64,000 bases of DNA from Paraperibacillus esterisolvens (lineage in GTDB: Bacteria; Bacillota; Bacilli; Bacillales; DSM-1321). Every line of letters starts with the position of its first letter. Position 1 is the stretch's first letter. The notes beneath the pieces are model-generated. The model was not told where the DNA came from. It saw only the letters and a program-made list of their open reading frames with translations, and did no database searches. Positions 24,394-34,064 of the stretch are shown in pieces. The stretch is taken from the NCBI RefSeq assembly GCF_046237625.1, contig NZ_CP143545.1:2790001-2854000 (forward strand). Reading direction: 5' to 3'. The position numbers were made by a program, and so were the translations under genes.

Positions 24394-25334
24394 TCGGTAT
24401 CTCCTTTCTCATCATGCAATGGAATTTTAATCATCATTAAATCTTCAGCTATCACGGTCTGCTCAAATACCTCCCGTGCTTCTGCCAATAGATCTTTCAT
24501 ATCGCCATCTGTATAGCGCGAGCTGATATGAGTCAGGATCAAATGGGCAGCACCGGCCTCTTTCGCAGTTTCCGCTGCCTGTACGGTTGTGCTGTGCCAG
24601 TAATCAAAGGCCATCTTTCCCTCATCCCCGGCAAAAGTCGCTTCATGAACTAAATAATCCGCACCTTCCGCAAGAACCACTGAATTATCACACACACGGG
24701 TGTCGCCCAGTATCGTGACCACCCTTCCCTTTTGGGGGCTGCCTAAATAATGCGTTCCATGTACGACCCGCCCGTCTTCAAGTTCCACAGTTTTCCCCTG
24801 CTTTAAAAGGCTGTAGACCGGACCTGGCAGTATGCCGTCTGCTTCAAGCCTGTCCGCCTGAAGCACCCCGGGTCGGTCCCTCTCGACGATGCGGAATCCG
24901 TAAGCAGGCAGTGCATGTGCCAGCAGTTTTGCCTCCACGGTAAACTGTTCATCCTCAAAAATGATTCCTTCCTCAATTTCAATAACCTTTAGAGGATATT
25001 TCAGGTGTGTTTCGCTAATTCTAAGACTTGTATGTATATATTCCGAAATGCCTTTTGGGCCATAGACAGTGAGTTGACTGATCCCTCCCTGGAACGACCT
25101 GCTTCCCAGGAGGCCGGGAAGCCCGAATATATGATCTCCGTGGAGATGGGTTATAAAGATTTTTTCAATTTTCCGAGGTTTTACTGGTGTTCGCAGAATT
25201 TGATGCTGAGTCGCTTCCCCGCAGTCAAACAGCCAGACTGCACCCCGTTCTTCAAGCAGCTGAAAGGCAATGCTCGTCACATTTCTATTTTTTGCAGGAA
25301 CGCCGGCTCCTGTGCCTAAGAAAACAAAATCCAT
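24390..25334 (-). CDS. rnz: Ribonuclease Z
   Basis: tRNA 3'-processing endonuclease of the MBL fold, 314 residues, which cuts after the discriminator base of tRNA precursors lacking CCA. Zinc ligands sit in H63-L-H65-G-D67-H68, with LGDTRVCD and HEATFAGD, and HSTTVQAAETAKEAGA near the C-terminus with LTHISSRYTD. The exosite arm region lies at about residues 155-185. It is divergent from zwf, as in B. subtilis. Confidence 0.95.
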   Translation of the reverse strand: MDFVFLGTGAGVPAKNRNVTSIAFQLLEERGAVWLFDCGEATQHQILRTPVKPRKIEKIFITHLHGDHIFGLPGLLGSRSFQGGISQLTVYGPKGISEYIHTSLRISETHLKYPLKVIEIEEGIIFEDEQFTVEAKLLAHALPAYGFRIVERDRPGVLQADRLEADGILPGPVYSLLKQGKTVELEDGRVVHGTHYLGSPQKGRVVTILGDTRVCDNSVVLAEGADYLVHEATFAGDEGKMAFDYWHSTTVQAAETAKEAGAAHLILTHISSRYTDGDMKDLLAEAREVFEQTVIAEDLMMIKIPLHDEKGDTE

Positions 25335-25536
25335 GACCGGTACCCCTTTTCGTTTGATATTCTTTCTTTATTTTACTTTATATAAGGCATCAAGGAAAAC
25401 TCCTGAATAAAGCAAAGAAAGCGTTTGAATGAAAAGTATCTAAAAAAGAAAGCTGTTATATTTGATTAAAGGAACCACAATAATTAAAATTGTAATGGAG
25501 ATTTAAACAAGGCTAACAAAAAGTGAGGGTCCTATT

Positions 25537-27042
25537 GTGACAGAAAAAAATACACCAACCGCATTAATCATGATATTCGGTGCTACTGGAGACTTGGCAC
25601 ACCGCAAGCTCTATCCGTCCTTATACCGTTTATATAAAAAAGGGAGGCTTACCGAGAAGTTTGCAGTCCTGGGGGTTGCACGCCGTTCGCTGACGCTTGG
25701 GGACTTCCAGGATTCAGTCAAAACGTCCATCTCTGCTTCCATAGGCGAGCATGACGGACTGGATGAATTTGCCTCCCACTTCTATTACCATTCTCATGAT
25801 GTAACTGATTCCAGCTCTTACATACAGCTGAAAGATCTGGCCAATAATCTGGATGCGCATTACAGCCTGGAAGGAAACCGCCTGTTCTACCTGGCAATGG
25901 CACCGGAATTCTTCGGCACCATTGCCGATCATCTGAAGTCAGACGGCCTTACTGATACAGCTGGATATAAGAGGCTCGTGATTGAAAAGCCGTTCGGCCA
26001 TGATTACAAATCTGCTGAAGAGCTGAACAACCGTTTAAGGAGAGCATTTTCCGAGGAAGAGATCTACCGTATCGACCACTATCTCGGAAAAGCGATGGTA
26101 CAAAATATCCAAGTCATCCGCTTTGCCAACGCGTTATTTGAACCGCTTTGGAATAACCGCTATATTTCCAATATCCAGGTTACCTCAAGCGAAACGCTGG
26201 GCGTGGAAGAAAGAGGCCGTTACTACGAAAACAGCGGAGCTTTAAGGGACATGGTCCAGAACCATATGCTCCAGATGGTAGCACTTCTTGCCATGGAGCC
26301 GCCGATCAAATTAAATACAGAGGAAATCCGGAGCGAAAAGGTGCGTGCCCTTCGGTCCCTCCGTCCTATGAACAACGAAGAAGTTGGCCAAAATTTTGTC
26401 CGCGGACAATATGGCGAGGGTGCAATGAATGGAAGCCAGGTGCCTGGATACCGCGAGGAGCCGATGGTCGACCCTGCATCCAATACTGAAACCTATGTGG
26501 CCGGGAAGCTGATGTTTGATAACTTCCGCTGGGCAGGTGTACCTTTTTACATCCGCACTGGGAAAAGGCTCAGCAAGAAATCCACTAAAATCGTTGTCCA
26601 ATTTAAGGACATCCCGATGAATCTTTATTACAACACAGATGAAGCACTCCTGCCTAACCTTCTGGTCATTCATATTCAGCCGGAAGAAGGAATCACGCTT
26701 CACCTCAATGCCAAAAAAGTGGGCGCCGGCATGAAAACGACCCCGGTCAAGCTCAATTCAGCCAGCAAGATTGAAGATAAAATGAACACGCCGGAGGCAT
26801 ACGAAAAACTTCTGTATGACAGCATGAGAGGCGATGCCACCAATTTCACTCATTGGGATGAAGTAGCCCTTTCCTGGAAGTTCGTCGATGCTATCTCTGC
26901 AGTCTGGGAAAACACCGAGGAAGGTTCTTTCCCTAACTACGCAGCTGGCACAGAAGGTCCTCAGGCAGCCGATGACATGCTTGAGAAAGACGGCTTCTAC
27001 TGGTGGCCGGTAGAAAACTTGGATATCAACGATTGCAACTGA
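25537..27042 (+). CDS. zwf: Glucose-6-phosphate 1-dehydrogenase
   Basis: First enzyme of the oxidative pentose phosphate pathway, producing NADPH and 6-phosphogluconolactone; 501 residues. The NADP-binding GATGDLAHRK is at residues 15-24. The active-site signature R178-I-D-H-Y-L-G-K185 is complete, with VIEKPFGHD preceding. The start is GTG at 25537 with GTGAGGG about eight bases upstream. It is a single plus-strand gene, ended by a hairpin at 27048-27072; gndA lies 3.6 kb away on the other strand. Confidence 0.96.
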   Translation: MTEKNTPTALIMIFGATGDLAHRKLYPSLYRLYKKGRLTEKFAVLGVARRSLTLGDFQDSVKTSISASIGEHDGLDEFASHFYYHSHDVTDSSSYIQLKDLANNLDAHYSLEGNRLFYLAMAPEFFGTIADHLKSDGLTDTAGYKRLVIEKPFGHDYKSAEELNNRLRRAFSEEEIYRIDHYLGKAMVQNIQVIRFANALFEPLWNNRYISNIQVTSSETLGVEERGRYYENSGALRDMVQNHMLQMVALLAMEPPIKLNTEEIRSEKVRALRSLRPMNNEEVGQNFVRGQYGEGAMNGSQVPGYREEPMVDPASNTETYVAGKLMFDNFRWAGVPFYIRTGKRLSKKSTKIVVQFKDIPMNLYYNTDEALLPNLLVIHIQPEEGITLHLNAKKVGAGMKTTPVKLNSASKIEDKMNTPEAYEKLLYDSMRGDATNFTHWDEVALSWKFVDAISAVWENTEEGSFPNYAAGTEGPQAADDMLEKDGFYWWPVENLDINDCN

Positions 27043-27047
27043 TTTTA

Positions 27048-27076
27048 AGAGCCAGGCAGATGCCTGGCTTATTTAC
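27048..27076 (+). terminator. Terminator after zwf
   Basis: AGCCAGGC / GCCTGGCT with a short loop, then TATTTA. Confidence 0.7.
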
Positions 27077-27161
27077 ATGCAACAAGAATGTCCGGCCCGG
27101 CATATCAAAAAGATCCGGCCATTAATCCGGATCTCAGTATGGCTGCTTTAAGAATTGGATA

Positions 27162-27338
27162 CTATAGCGCCCTGGAATTATGATGTCCGTCCTCTTCAAA
27201 GTTTTCTGCATAATTCTTTTCGTCGGGAGTTATCTGATTCAGAATTTGGTCGTCCTTATTAAGCCAGCGTCCTACGCCGGTTTCGATTGCGAAGATTAAC
27301 ACTATCAGCACGACGGCTGCCGTAAAAAAAGCTGCCAT
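27162..27338 (-). CDS. Small membrane protein, 58 residues
   Basis: Not recognised. One membrane segment lies at about residues 3-20 (AFFTAAVVLIVLIFAIET), followed by an acidic tail (DDQILNQITPDEKNYAENFE). The ATG at 27336-27338 follows AAGGAGGAGATAAC, a strong ribosome site; the longer frame upstream is not supported. It is monocistronic and convergent with zwf. Function is unknown. Confidence 0.65.
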   Translation of the reverse strand: MAAFFTAAVVLIVLIFAIETGVGRWLNKDDQILNQITPDEKNYAENFEEDGHHNSRAL

Positions 27339-27870
27339 GTTATCTCCTCCTTCTATAACTATATATGCTTTACATACCACTATATTTCGACCTTAAAAAC
27401 ACTTTTCATAACTATTTTTTCAGCACCAGCCCTTCTTATGCATTACAGGAAGAGCATGCATCATCACTCAGGCTGCGGCATATCAGAAAAGGACCCTTCT
27501 TTATATTGCAAGAATTGTCGAAATAATTTCAGGCTTAATGGTTGCGAACGGATGTTCCTCATGTTAATATGTAATCAAAGAACAAGACGAATCGAGTCCA
27601 ACGATTCACTCTTCATATATACGGATCAAATCTTTGCCGCAGGTTGTATCGCTGAGCCCTCCGTGGTTGTATCAGTGAGCCTCGCAGGCCCTCTGACCCG
27701 GATTTTCATTTGGACAGGCATCTGCCGCTGACGTACCTGTATGCCGCAATTTTGCCAGCCTCTGGATCAGGCCTGAACTACAGATATATGACCAGGCCCT
27801 TATTATTTAAGACTACGGAACAACCTATAAAGAGTATGATAGTCCACCCCTGAGGTGGACTATTATTGTT
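27339..27870. other. Gene-free stretch of about 530 bp
   Basis: No credible gene is seen. A 97-codon plus-strand frame at 27438 has some Cys and His but no ribosome site and no recognisable family. The only structure is the hairpin at 27841-27868 that closes the oxygenase gene. Confidence 0.5.
27841..27868 (-). terminator. Hairpin after the HpaB-type oxygenase gene
   Basis: ATAGTCCACC / GGTGGACTAT with a short loop, three bases after the stop codon. The T tract is poor, so termination is plausible but not certain. Confidence 0.55.
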
Positions 27871-29307
27871 TCAGCTGTCAAGCATTTCTTTCACCATCTG
27901 CATGGCATCATCTCTTGGATAGCTGTTATATATCCCCGTTTTGATTCTTTCCGGATCCCCAAAAAAGAAGCGTTCGTATAATGTCTGCCTTCCTCCATAG
28001 GCACTTGTACTTATATCCCATGCAAGCCTGAAGATCTGGTTTTTCGTCTCGGCATCACAGGAGGATCCTTGAGCATAAAGCAATAAGTCTTCCTGGATAG
28101 GTGATTGAAAGTCTGATTCTGTAGGAATGGAAATGATCCCTCCTGCACCGAGGAGCTGAATGATCTCAATCAGTCTCGGATACAGCTTTGGAAACATGGT
28201 AATGGCTGCATATAACGAATTGCCGCTTGGAATCATGACGCCCCTTTCATCTTTTCTCGCCTCAAGTTCAGACGTAAACAGCAAGGCCCGCATGACTTCA
28301 AAACCCGTTATCATTTCACAGACTTTGTCTTTGACATGGTGATAATCACCTATATCGATGGCATTGACCATCAGCTGGGCGGCCCCAAGGAGAAATTGCG
28401 TTTTAATGACCTGCCTTGACACAATCTGATGCAGGAGGAATGGATAAAATTTTGAAGCCTCATACATAGAAATCAGCACGCTATAATTTTTGTGTAAGAA
28501 GACTCTCTCCCAGGGAACCAGGACATTATTAAAGACCACGGTTGCATCCATTTCCTCAAATCTCGCTCCAAGGGGGTGGTCCCATTTGGATGGCCGGTAT
28601 GCAAATGATTCCCGGCACAGGAACTTCAGACCTGGTGTGCTGCTCGGAATGGAGAAAGCATAAATGAATGGCTCTTCTATGAAGCTTCCGCCTACTGGCA
28701 GCAGCAGAATCTCGTCTGTTAATCCCCCCTGTGTTGCCATTACCCTTGCTCCCTTGATGATAAGGCCCTCATTAGTAGTTTTGACCACACGGGCTGATAT
28801 CGGTTCCTCCGACTGCTCACAATATCCAACAGACCGGTTCATCTGGGGACTCAAGAAGGTGTGGGCAAATGTAAGGTCGTTTTCTCTCGCATGTTCGTAT
28901 ATCCCTTTTAAGCGCCGCCCGAAATGGTTGTCGTCCTCAAATTCTTCCCATGCAGCTGCCAGGGCCATTAAGCCCGTGTTCATATAATCCGGAGACCTTC
29001 CCATCATTCCGCCGGAGGTTTTTGCCCATTCCTGGGTAGTCAGCCTTCTTTTTTCCAAATCCTCTTTGGATCTTGGAATCAAATAGGAGGTACCCACTCT
29101 TTCCCCTGTCAGGGGAGATGTAAAAGTCATGAAGTCTTTCTTCGAGTCTTCCAGCTGCAGGTCATATAATCTCGCTTTACTGTTGAGTATTCCTTTGAAA
29201 GCCTGATGCTCTGTGATACATCCTGTAATTTTCTTCCCTTCAAGCCAAATTTCGGCCTTAAGGTCCTTTATTCTTTTTAGATATGCTGAACCATTGATTG
29301 CCGGCAT
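27871..29307 (-). CDS. 4-hydroxyphenylacetate 3-hydroxylase family oxygenase (HpaB type)
   Basis: Large component of a two-component flavin monooxygenase, 478 residues, related to HpaB and B. subtilis YoaI. Features are an N-terminal helical part, SYLIPRSKEDLEKRR, an acyl-CoA-dehydrogenase-like core with TNEGLIIKGARVMATQG and FNNVLVPWERVF, and a C-terminal helical bundle with LGAGGIISIPTESDF. The ATG at 29305-29307 follows AGGAGGGGG; the longer frame begins before that site. No flavin reductase (HpaC) lies in the window, so the partner is elsewhere. The substrate, probably a phenolic, is inferred only from family. Confidence 0.85.
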   Translation of the reverse strand: MPAINGSAYLKRIKDLKAEIWLEGKKITGCITEHQAFKGILNSKARLYDLQLEDSKKDFMTFTSPLTGERVGTSYLIPRSKEDLEKRRLTTQEWAKTSGGMMGRSPDYMNTGLMALAAAWEEFEDDNHFGRRLKGIYEHARENDLTFAHTFLSPQMNRSVGYCEQSEEPISARVVKTTNEGLIIKGARVMATQGGLTDEILLLPVGGSFIEEPFIYAFSIPSSTPGLKFLCRESFAYRPSKWDHPLGARFEEMDATVVFNNVLVPWERVFLHKNYSVLISMYEASKFYPFLLHQIVSRQVIKTQFLLGAAQLMVNAIDIGDYHHVKDKVCEMITGFEVMRALLFTSELEARKDERGVMIPSGNSLYAAITMFPKLYPRLIEIIQLLGAGGIISIPTESDFQSPIQEDLLLYAQGSSCDAETKNQIFRLAWDISTSAYGGRQTLYERFFFGDPERIKTGIYNSYPRDDAMQMVKEMLDS

Positions 29308-29503
29308 ACATCCCCCTCCTCTCATGATCAGGGCTGCCTCATTCATCAGGCACCGCCCCGGAGTGATTGTGCTTATATGCATAACCTATTCAGCAGGTGC
29401 TTCTCAAGCCACCTTATGAACCAGATTAATATCATCCTGCATTTTTCCAGGGGGGGCATAAACTGATGCACGGTTTTTAAGAAAGGCCGACAGGCAGCGA
29501 AAA

Positions 29504-29533
29504 ATAAAAAACCTCCGCCTGAAATGGCGGAGG
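29504..29533 (-). terminator. Terminator after the YitT-family gene
   Basis: CCTCCGCC / GGCGGAGG with a 6-base loop, then TTTTTTATTTTT on the minus strand. Confidence 0.85.
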
Positions 29534-29544
29534 CTGCAAAGCAT

Positions 29545-30354
29545 CTATCCTCTATGAAAGGACCCCAGTACTTCTTTTGTTTCCGTTACATTGACAAATG
29601 CCTGCGGATCTATTTCGCTGATCAGCTGCTTGACCTCTGTCAGCTGATATCTTGTGATGACCGTCATGAGTATTTTTTTCTCCAATCCGGAATAGGCACC
29701 TTCTCCGTCCATCAAAGTTACACCGCGGTATAAATTTTTGAGCAGCTGTTCCTTTAATTCGGTTCCTTTAGAGGTCACGATGGTCAGTGTCAGTTTGATA
29801 TGGTTCGTATGGATGGCGTCAATGACTTTGCCGGTTACATAGATGCCGACCAGAGTATTCAAAGCAGCGTCCCAATTAAAGATAAAACCTGAGGCAATGA
29901 CTACAATTCCATTCATGGCCGAAATAAGAGCTCCTAATGGAAAGTCCCTTTTTTTAGTGAGGAGCATCGCAATTATATCAAAGCCTCCTGAAGATCCTGA
30001 GGCACGGAAGATAATTCCGATGCCGATTCCTGTCAGCAGCCCGCCGAACACAGACGAAAGAATAGGTTCGGATGAAACCTCATACACAGGAATAATATAT
30101 AAACTTACCGTAAGGGCGACAACGGACAGAATGGTGTAGCTGATAAATTGTCTGCCAAGCTTCATGATGCCCAGTATCAGCAGTGGAAGATTGAGGAGAA
30201 AGTTCATGATTCCGGTACCAAGCGGTGTAAGGATACCAAGCATTATGGCGATCCCGGCGATTCCGCTGCTTAGAATCTCATGAGGGATGAGGAAAAAATT
30301 ATAGGCAAACCCGATTATAAATGATCCTAAAATAATTTGTAAGATTCGTGACAT
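29545..30354 (-). CDS. YitT family membrane protein
   Basis: Membrane protein of 269 residues with about five or six transmembrane segments in the first 180 residues (e.g. ILGSFIIGFAYNFFLIP; GGLLTGIGIGIIFRASGSSGG) and a soluble C-terminal DUF2179-like domain from about residue 185 (KLTLTIVTSKGTEL, MTVITRYQLTEV). The GSSGGFDI loop is typical. The ATG at 30352-30354 follows AGGAGGTAG. Function is unknown; several paralogues exist in Bacillus, and I cannot say which one this is. Confidence 0.85.
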   Translation of the reverse strand: MSRILQIILGSFIIGFAYNFFLIPHEILSSGIAGIAIMLGILTPLGTGIMNFLLNLPLLILGIMKLGRQFISYTILSVVALTVSLYIIPVYEVSSEPILSSVFGGLLTGIGIGIIFRASGSSGGFDIIAMLLTKKRDFPLGALISAMNGIVVIASGFIFNWDAALNTLVGIYVTGKVIDAIHTNHIKLTLTIVTSKGTELKEQLLKNLYRGVTLMDGEGAYSGLEKKILMTVITRYQLTEVKQLISEIDPQAFVNVTETKEVLGSFHRG

Positions 30355-30547
30355 TTCTACCTCCTGCATCTACTGAGAGTGTTAAGTTTTATTATAGTAG
30401 AGAATTAAAGAATTCATTAAATAAAAGTATTTTCTGAAAATGATTGGCGAACAATCCAATAACAGTATTTAGAGGGCTTATATACCTCATAATATACCCC
30501 TCAGAATTTATAACAGAACTCCTAAAGGAACAAACAATTGAAAGCAG

Positions 30548-30600
30548 CATAAAAAAAGAAAGAACTGCCCCCACTTTATGGAATCAGCTCTTTCTGACCT
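30548..30600 (-). terminator. Terminator after gndA
   Basis: AGAAAGAGCTG and CAGTTCTTTCT flank a loop of about 18 bases, with a run of seven T following on the minus strand. Confidence 0.65.
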
Positions 30601-30634
30601 TGATTGCTCGACTATCTCAATCCCTTTTAACCGA

Positions 30635-32044
30635 TCATTCCATCCACTCGGTATGGAAGGTTCCTTCTTTATCTATTCTTTCATAGGTATGTGCACCGAA
30701 ATAGTCTCGCTGAGCCTGGATCAGGTTCGCTGGAAGTGTTTCGGTGCGGTAGCTGTCAAAGTAAGCCAGAGCAGCGGAGAAACATGGCACCGGTATTCCT
30801 TTGGCGACCGCTGTACCGATGACCTCGCGGAGTGCTGACTGATAGGACTCGGCGATTTCCTTGAAATAGGAATCCAGCAATAAGTTATTCAAGGCCGGCT
30901 CACGGTCATATGCTTCCTTGATCTTCTGCAGGAATTGTGCCCGGATGATGCAGCCGCCCCTGAAAATCATGGCGATGTCCCCGTAGCGGAGATCCCAGCC
31001 ATATTCAGTGGAAGCAGATTTCATCTGTGCGAACCCCTGTGCATAAGAACAGATTTTACTCATATACAGCGCCTTTCGGATAGACTCGATGAAGCCCTCC
31101 CTGTCTCCGCTGAATTCAGTGTCAGCTGGACCCTTGAGTACCTTGCTCGCTTGTATCCGCTCGTCCTTGAGCGCTGAAATGAAGCGGGCAAATACCGATT
31201 CAGTAATGATTGGAAGCGGTACGCCAAGATCCAGCGCACTCTGGCTTGTCCATTTCCCGGTACCCTTCTGTCCGGCCTTGTCAAGAATAACATCAACAAG
31301 CGGCTTTCCTGTTTCATCATCATATTTTTTAAAGACATCAGCCGTTATTTCAATCAGGTAGCTGTCAAGCTCCCCCTTATTCCACTCGGCAAATACTTTA
31401 TGCAGCTCATCGGCGGATAAGCCCAGAATATTTTTCAAGAGGAAATAGGATTCTGCAATCAGCTGCATATCTCCATATTCAATGCCGTTATGCACCATCT
31501 TGACGTAATGACCTGCTCCGTTTGGCCCGATATATGTACAGCAAGGCTCCCCATCTACCTTGGCGGATATTTCCTTCAGGATCGGCTCGACTAAATCATA
31601 GGCTTCCTTCTGGCCGCCGGGCATGATGGACGGCCCTTTTAAAGCTCCCTCTTCTCCGCCTGAAACCCCGGTCCCGATAAAATTAATTCCAAGTCCGCTT
31701 AATTCCTGATTTCTCCGCTGCGTGTCGACAAAGAACGTATTTCCCCCATCGATCAATATATCGCCCTTATCCAGGAGTGGCTTTAACTGTTCAATCGTTG
31801 CATCCGTAGCAGCCCCTGCCTTGACCATTAACAAGATTTTACGTGGAGACTCGAGAGACTGTACGAATTCTTCAATGGTATAAGACGGAACCAGGTTTTT
31901 ACCTTCCGCTTCCTTCATCACATCATCCGTTTTTTCTCTGGAACGATTGAAAATAGAGACGCTGTATCCCCGGCTTTCGATGTTGAAAGCAAGGTTTTTC
32001 CCCATTACGGCCATCCCGATCACACCGATTTGCTGCTTTGACAT
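30635..32044 (-). CDS. gndA: 6-phosphogluconate dehydrogenase
   Basis: Oxidative decarboxylation of 6-phosphogluconate to ribulose-5-phosphate with NADP; 469 residues. The N-terminal Rossmann motif is IGVIGMAVMGKNLA, followed by FNRSREKTD, which is the usual NADP-binding segment. The family signature is TGVSGGEEGALKGPSIMPGG, with catalytic Lys and Asn in HYVKMVHNGIEYGDMQ. The ATG at 32042-32044 follows AAGGAGTG. It corresponds to B. subtilis yqjI (gndA), the general pathway enzyme, rather than the gluconate-operon paralogue gntZ. Confidence 0.95.
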   Translation of the reverse strand: MSKQQIGVIGMAVMGKNLAFNIESRGYSVSIFNRSREKTDDVMKEAEGKNLVPSYTIEEFVQSLESPRKILLMVKAGAATDATIEQLKPLLDKGDILIDGGNTFFVDTQRRNQELSGLGINFIGTGVSGGEEGALKGPSIMPGGQKEAYDLVEPILKEISAKVDGEPCCTYIGPNGAGHYVKMVHNGIEYGDMQLIAESYFLLKNILGLSADELHKVFAEWNKGELDSYLIEITADVFKKYDDETGKPLVDVILDKAGQKGTGKWTSQSALDLGVPLPIITESVFARFISALKDERIQASKVLKGPADTEFSGDREGFIESIRKALYMSKICSYAQGFAQMKSASTEYGWDLRYGDIAMIFRGGCIIRAQFLQKIKEAYDREPALNNLLLDSYFKEIAESYQSALREVIGTAVAKGIPVPCFSAALAYFDSYRTETLPANLIQAQRDYFGAHTYERIDKEGTFHTEWME

Positions 32045-32194
32045 GTTACAACACTCCTTTTTATAAAAATTCATCATATCTTCAAGTGTTTAGGTGCAGG
32101 GCAAGAAACCAATTATGCGGTACCTTTCTTTAACACTCACTCTTATTTTACACATATCTGTCCTCCTCAAACATGACGGGTGCCATTATAGATA

Positions 32195-33439
32195 TCAGTC
32201 GAAAATATCCTTGCCAAAACTCGTTTCAGATGAAGCTCCCCTGGCAGGGGCACTGCGGTCCGATCCCCTTTGAACCGCCTCTTTCCCCCACTTCTGCCGA
32301 ATTTTTTCAAGTGCAGATATCAAAGGTTCTTTTTTTGCATCCTGATGGTAGGAGAACAAATCGAGCTGCTTGTATGCTTCTTCCTTTTCTACCACATCGA
32401 AGGCGCTGACTCCTAAAAGCCGCACAGCATCCCCATTCCAATGCTGCTTGAATAGTGCTTTTGCCCTTTCGGCTATTTCTTCCTTTTGGGTGACTGGATT
32501 GGAAAGTTTTTTGCTGCGTGTTATCGTTTTTCGATTCTTATAGCGGATGGTAATCCCGATTTTCTGACCGGCGAGGTTCTTTCTTTTTAATCTGGCGGCC
32601 ACTTTCTCTGAAAGCTGATTCAATACGGCGACCAATTCTTTTTCATTTGTTTCATCATAGGGGAGTGTTGTCGAGTTACCGACACTCTTATGCTCATAGA
32701 TGGATTCAGGGTCAACCGGACGGTTGTCCTCTCCATTAGCCTTACTCTTAAGCTTCAGGCCGTTAATTCCAAGGATATGCCTCAGCTGAACATCATTGGC
32801 TGCAGCGAGATCTCCGATTGTATGGACACTTATATTCCCAAGTTTCTGGGCAGTCTTCTCGCCGATTCCATGCATTTCGCCGGCCTTAAGAGGCCAGAGG
32901 ATTTGTGGAACGTCCCTTTTTCGGAGGACAGTGATTCCCATTGGCTTCTTCATATCCGAGGCAGTCTTGGCTAGGAACTTATTCGGGGCTATACCAATGC
33001 TGCAGGGCAAATCCAGCGTTTCGAGGATCCGCTGCTGGATATTATGCGCGATTTCAAGCGGCGAACCCAGCTCACTGCATTCCGTGATATCCAAATAACC
33101 TTCATCTATAGAGACCGGCTCAACCAGTTCAGTATACTGCCTCAGCAAATCGAATATAGCGATGGAGGCTGTACGATACTTATCAAAATCAGGGCTCTTC
33201 ACAATAAGCTGGGGGCAGAGTTTTTTTGCTTCCCACAGCGGCATCGTCGTCTTGACGCCAAACTTCCTAGCCTCATAGCTGCAGGTTACAATTATTCCTC
33301 TGCGTTCCTCGACATTCCCTGCAATGGCTAGCGGCTTTCCTTTCAAACCCGCATCATATGCCATCTCAACAGACGCATAGAAGCTGTTCATATCCACATG
33401 GAGAATGACTCTCCCCTTTTTCGGGTACATTTCCCTCAT
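32195..33439 (-). CDS. dinB: DNA polymerase IV
   Basis: Y-family translesion polymerase of 414 residues, the length of B. subtilis YqjH. Catalytic residues are in ILHVDMNSFYASVE (D16) and EPVSIDEGYLD. A helix-hairpin-helix (MHGIGEKTAQKLGNI) and the little-finger domain with KSVGNSTTLPYD follow. A clamp-binding motif QLDLF lies near residue 375. The ATG at 33437-33439 follows GGAGGG. I see no LexA-like box in front, unlike uvrX. A Ser, Ala and Arg-rich tail of about 25 residues closes the protein. Confidence 0.95.
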   Translation of the reverse strand: MREMYPKKGRVILHVDMNSFYASVEMAYDAGLKGKPLAIAGNVEERRGIIVTCSYEARKFGVKTTMPLWEAKKLCPQLIVKSPDFDKYRTASIAIFDLLRQYTELVEPVSIDEGYLDITECSELGSPLEIAHNIQQRILETLDLPCSIGIAPNKFLAKTASDMKKPMGITVLRKRDVPQILWPLKAGEMHGIGEKTAQKLGNISVHTIGDLAAANDVQLRHILGINGLKLKSKANGEDNRPVDPESIYEHKSVGNSTTLPYDETNEKELVAVLNQLSEKVAARLKRKNLAGQKIGITIRYKNRKTITRSKKLSNPVTQKEEIAERAKALFKQHWNGDAVRLLGVSAFDVVEKEEAYKQLDLFSYHQDAKKEPLISALEKIRQKWGKEAVQRGSDRSAPARGASSETSFGKDIFD

Positions 33440-33518
33440 TGTTTCTCCCTCCTTCCCCTTTGATATCTGCATAAAAACATCCCGGCATAAAAGAAAGAGC
33501 AAACCATGCGGCTGCCCA

Positions 33519-33983
33519 TCAAGTGTTCTGCTCTATGTACTCCTTCAGTGCCTTTATCCCTTCCAGGGAGCCGATGAATTCCTGAGGGTCGATGACCGGT
33601 ATCAGCCTGCCCTTCTCGATGTACACAATCCCGCGGATAAAATGGGTTCCGGGATAAGCGGCCAAGCCAGACTGCTTCAACTGGTCTGCCTGGACTTCAA
33701 TGATTTCCCTGGCGTCCTTGACCGCGAGGCCCGCTTTAAACCCATCTATTTGGATGACAATCCACTTAGTCTCTCCCGTTCCATCAAAGACCGGATACAG
33801 GGCTTTCTGTGCATCCACAAGTGGAATCACTTCCTCCCGGACAGTGGTCATTCCAAGAAAATGGTCCGGCATATGCGGCACAGGTGTTACCGGTCCCGGC
33901 TTATCAATGGAAATGACATTTTCAATGGGTATGGCATATTCTTCAGAGCCGGCAAGAAATACAACCGCTTTAATAGATTCCAT
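33519..33983 (-). CDS. Orphan CheW-domain protein
   Basis: A 154-residue protein made of one CheW domain, normally an adaptor that links chemoreceptors to the histidine kinase CheA. Features include AVVFLAGSEEYAIPIENVISI, MPDHFLGMTTVREEVIPLVDA, a GLAVKDAREIIEV strand and FIRGIVYIEKGRLIPVIDP. The ATG at 33981-33983 follows AGAGGG. No other chemotaxis gene is nearby. It may couple to the main chemotaxis array or act in another signalling path; the sequence does not decide. Confidence 0.85.
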   Translation of the reverse strand: MESIKAVVFLAGSEEYAIPIENVISIDKPGPVTPVPHMPDHFLGMTTVREEVIPLVDAQKALYPVFDGTGETKWIVIQIDGFKAGLAVKDAREIIEVQADQLKQSGLAAYPGTHFIRGIVYIEKGRLIPVIDPQEFIGSLEGIKALKEYIEQNT

Positions 33984-34025
33984 TTGATTCCCTCTTATCT
34001 CTCTTATTTTCTTTCCTTCCATTAT

Positions 34026-34062
34026 ACAAAAAAAGAAGGGATGGAGCTATCCCTTCTTTCAC
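34026..34062 (-). terminator. Terminator after the yqjE-like peptidase gene
   Basis: AAAGAAGGGAT / ATCCCTTCTTT with a 6-base loop, then a run of T on the minus strand. Confidence 0.88.
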
Positions 34063-34064
34063 TG

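Noticed and set aside
27438..27731. 97-codon frame with several Cys and His
   Set aside because: No ribosome site, no zinc-finger pattern that repeats, no known family.
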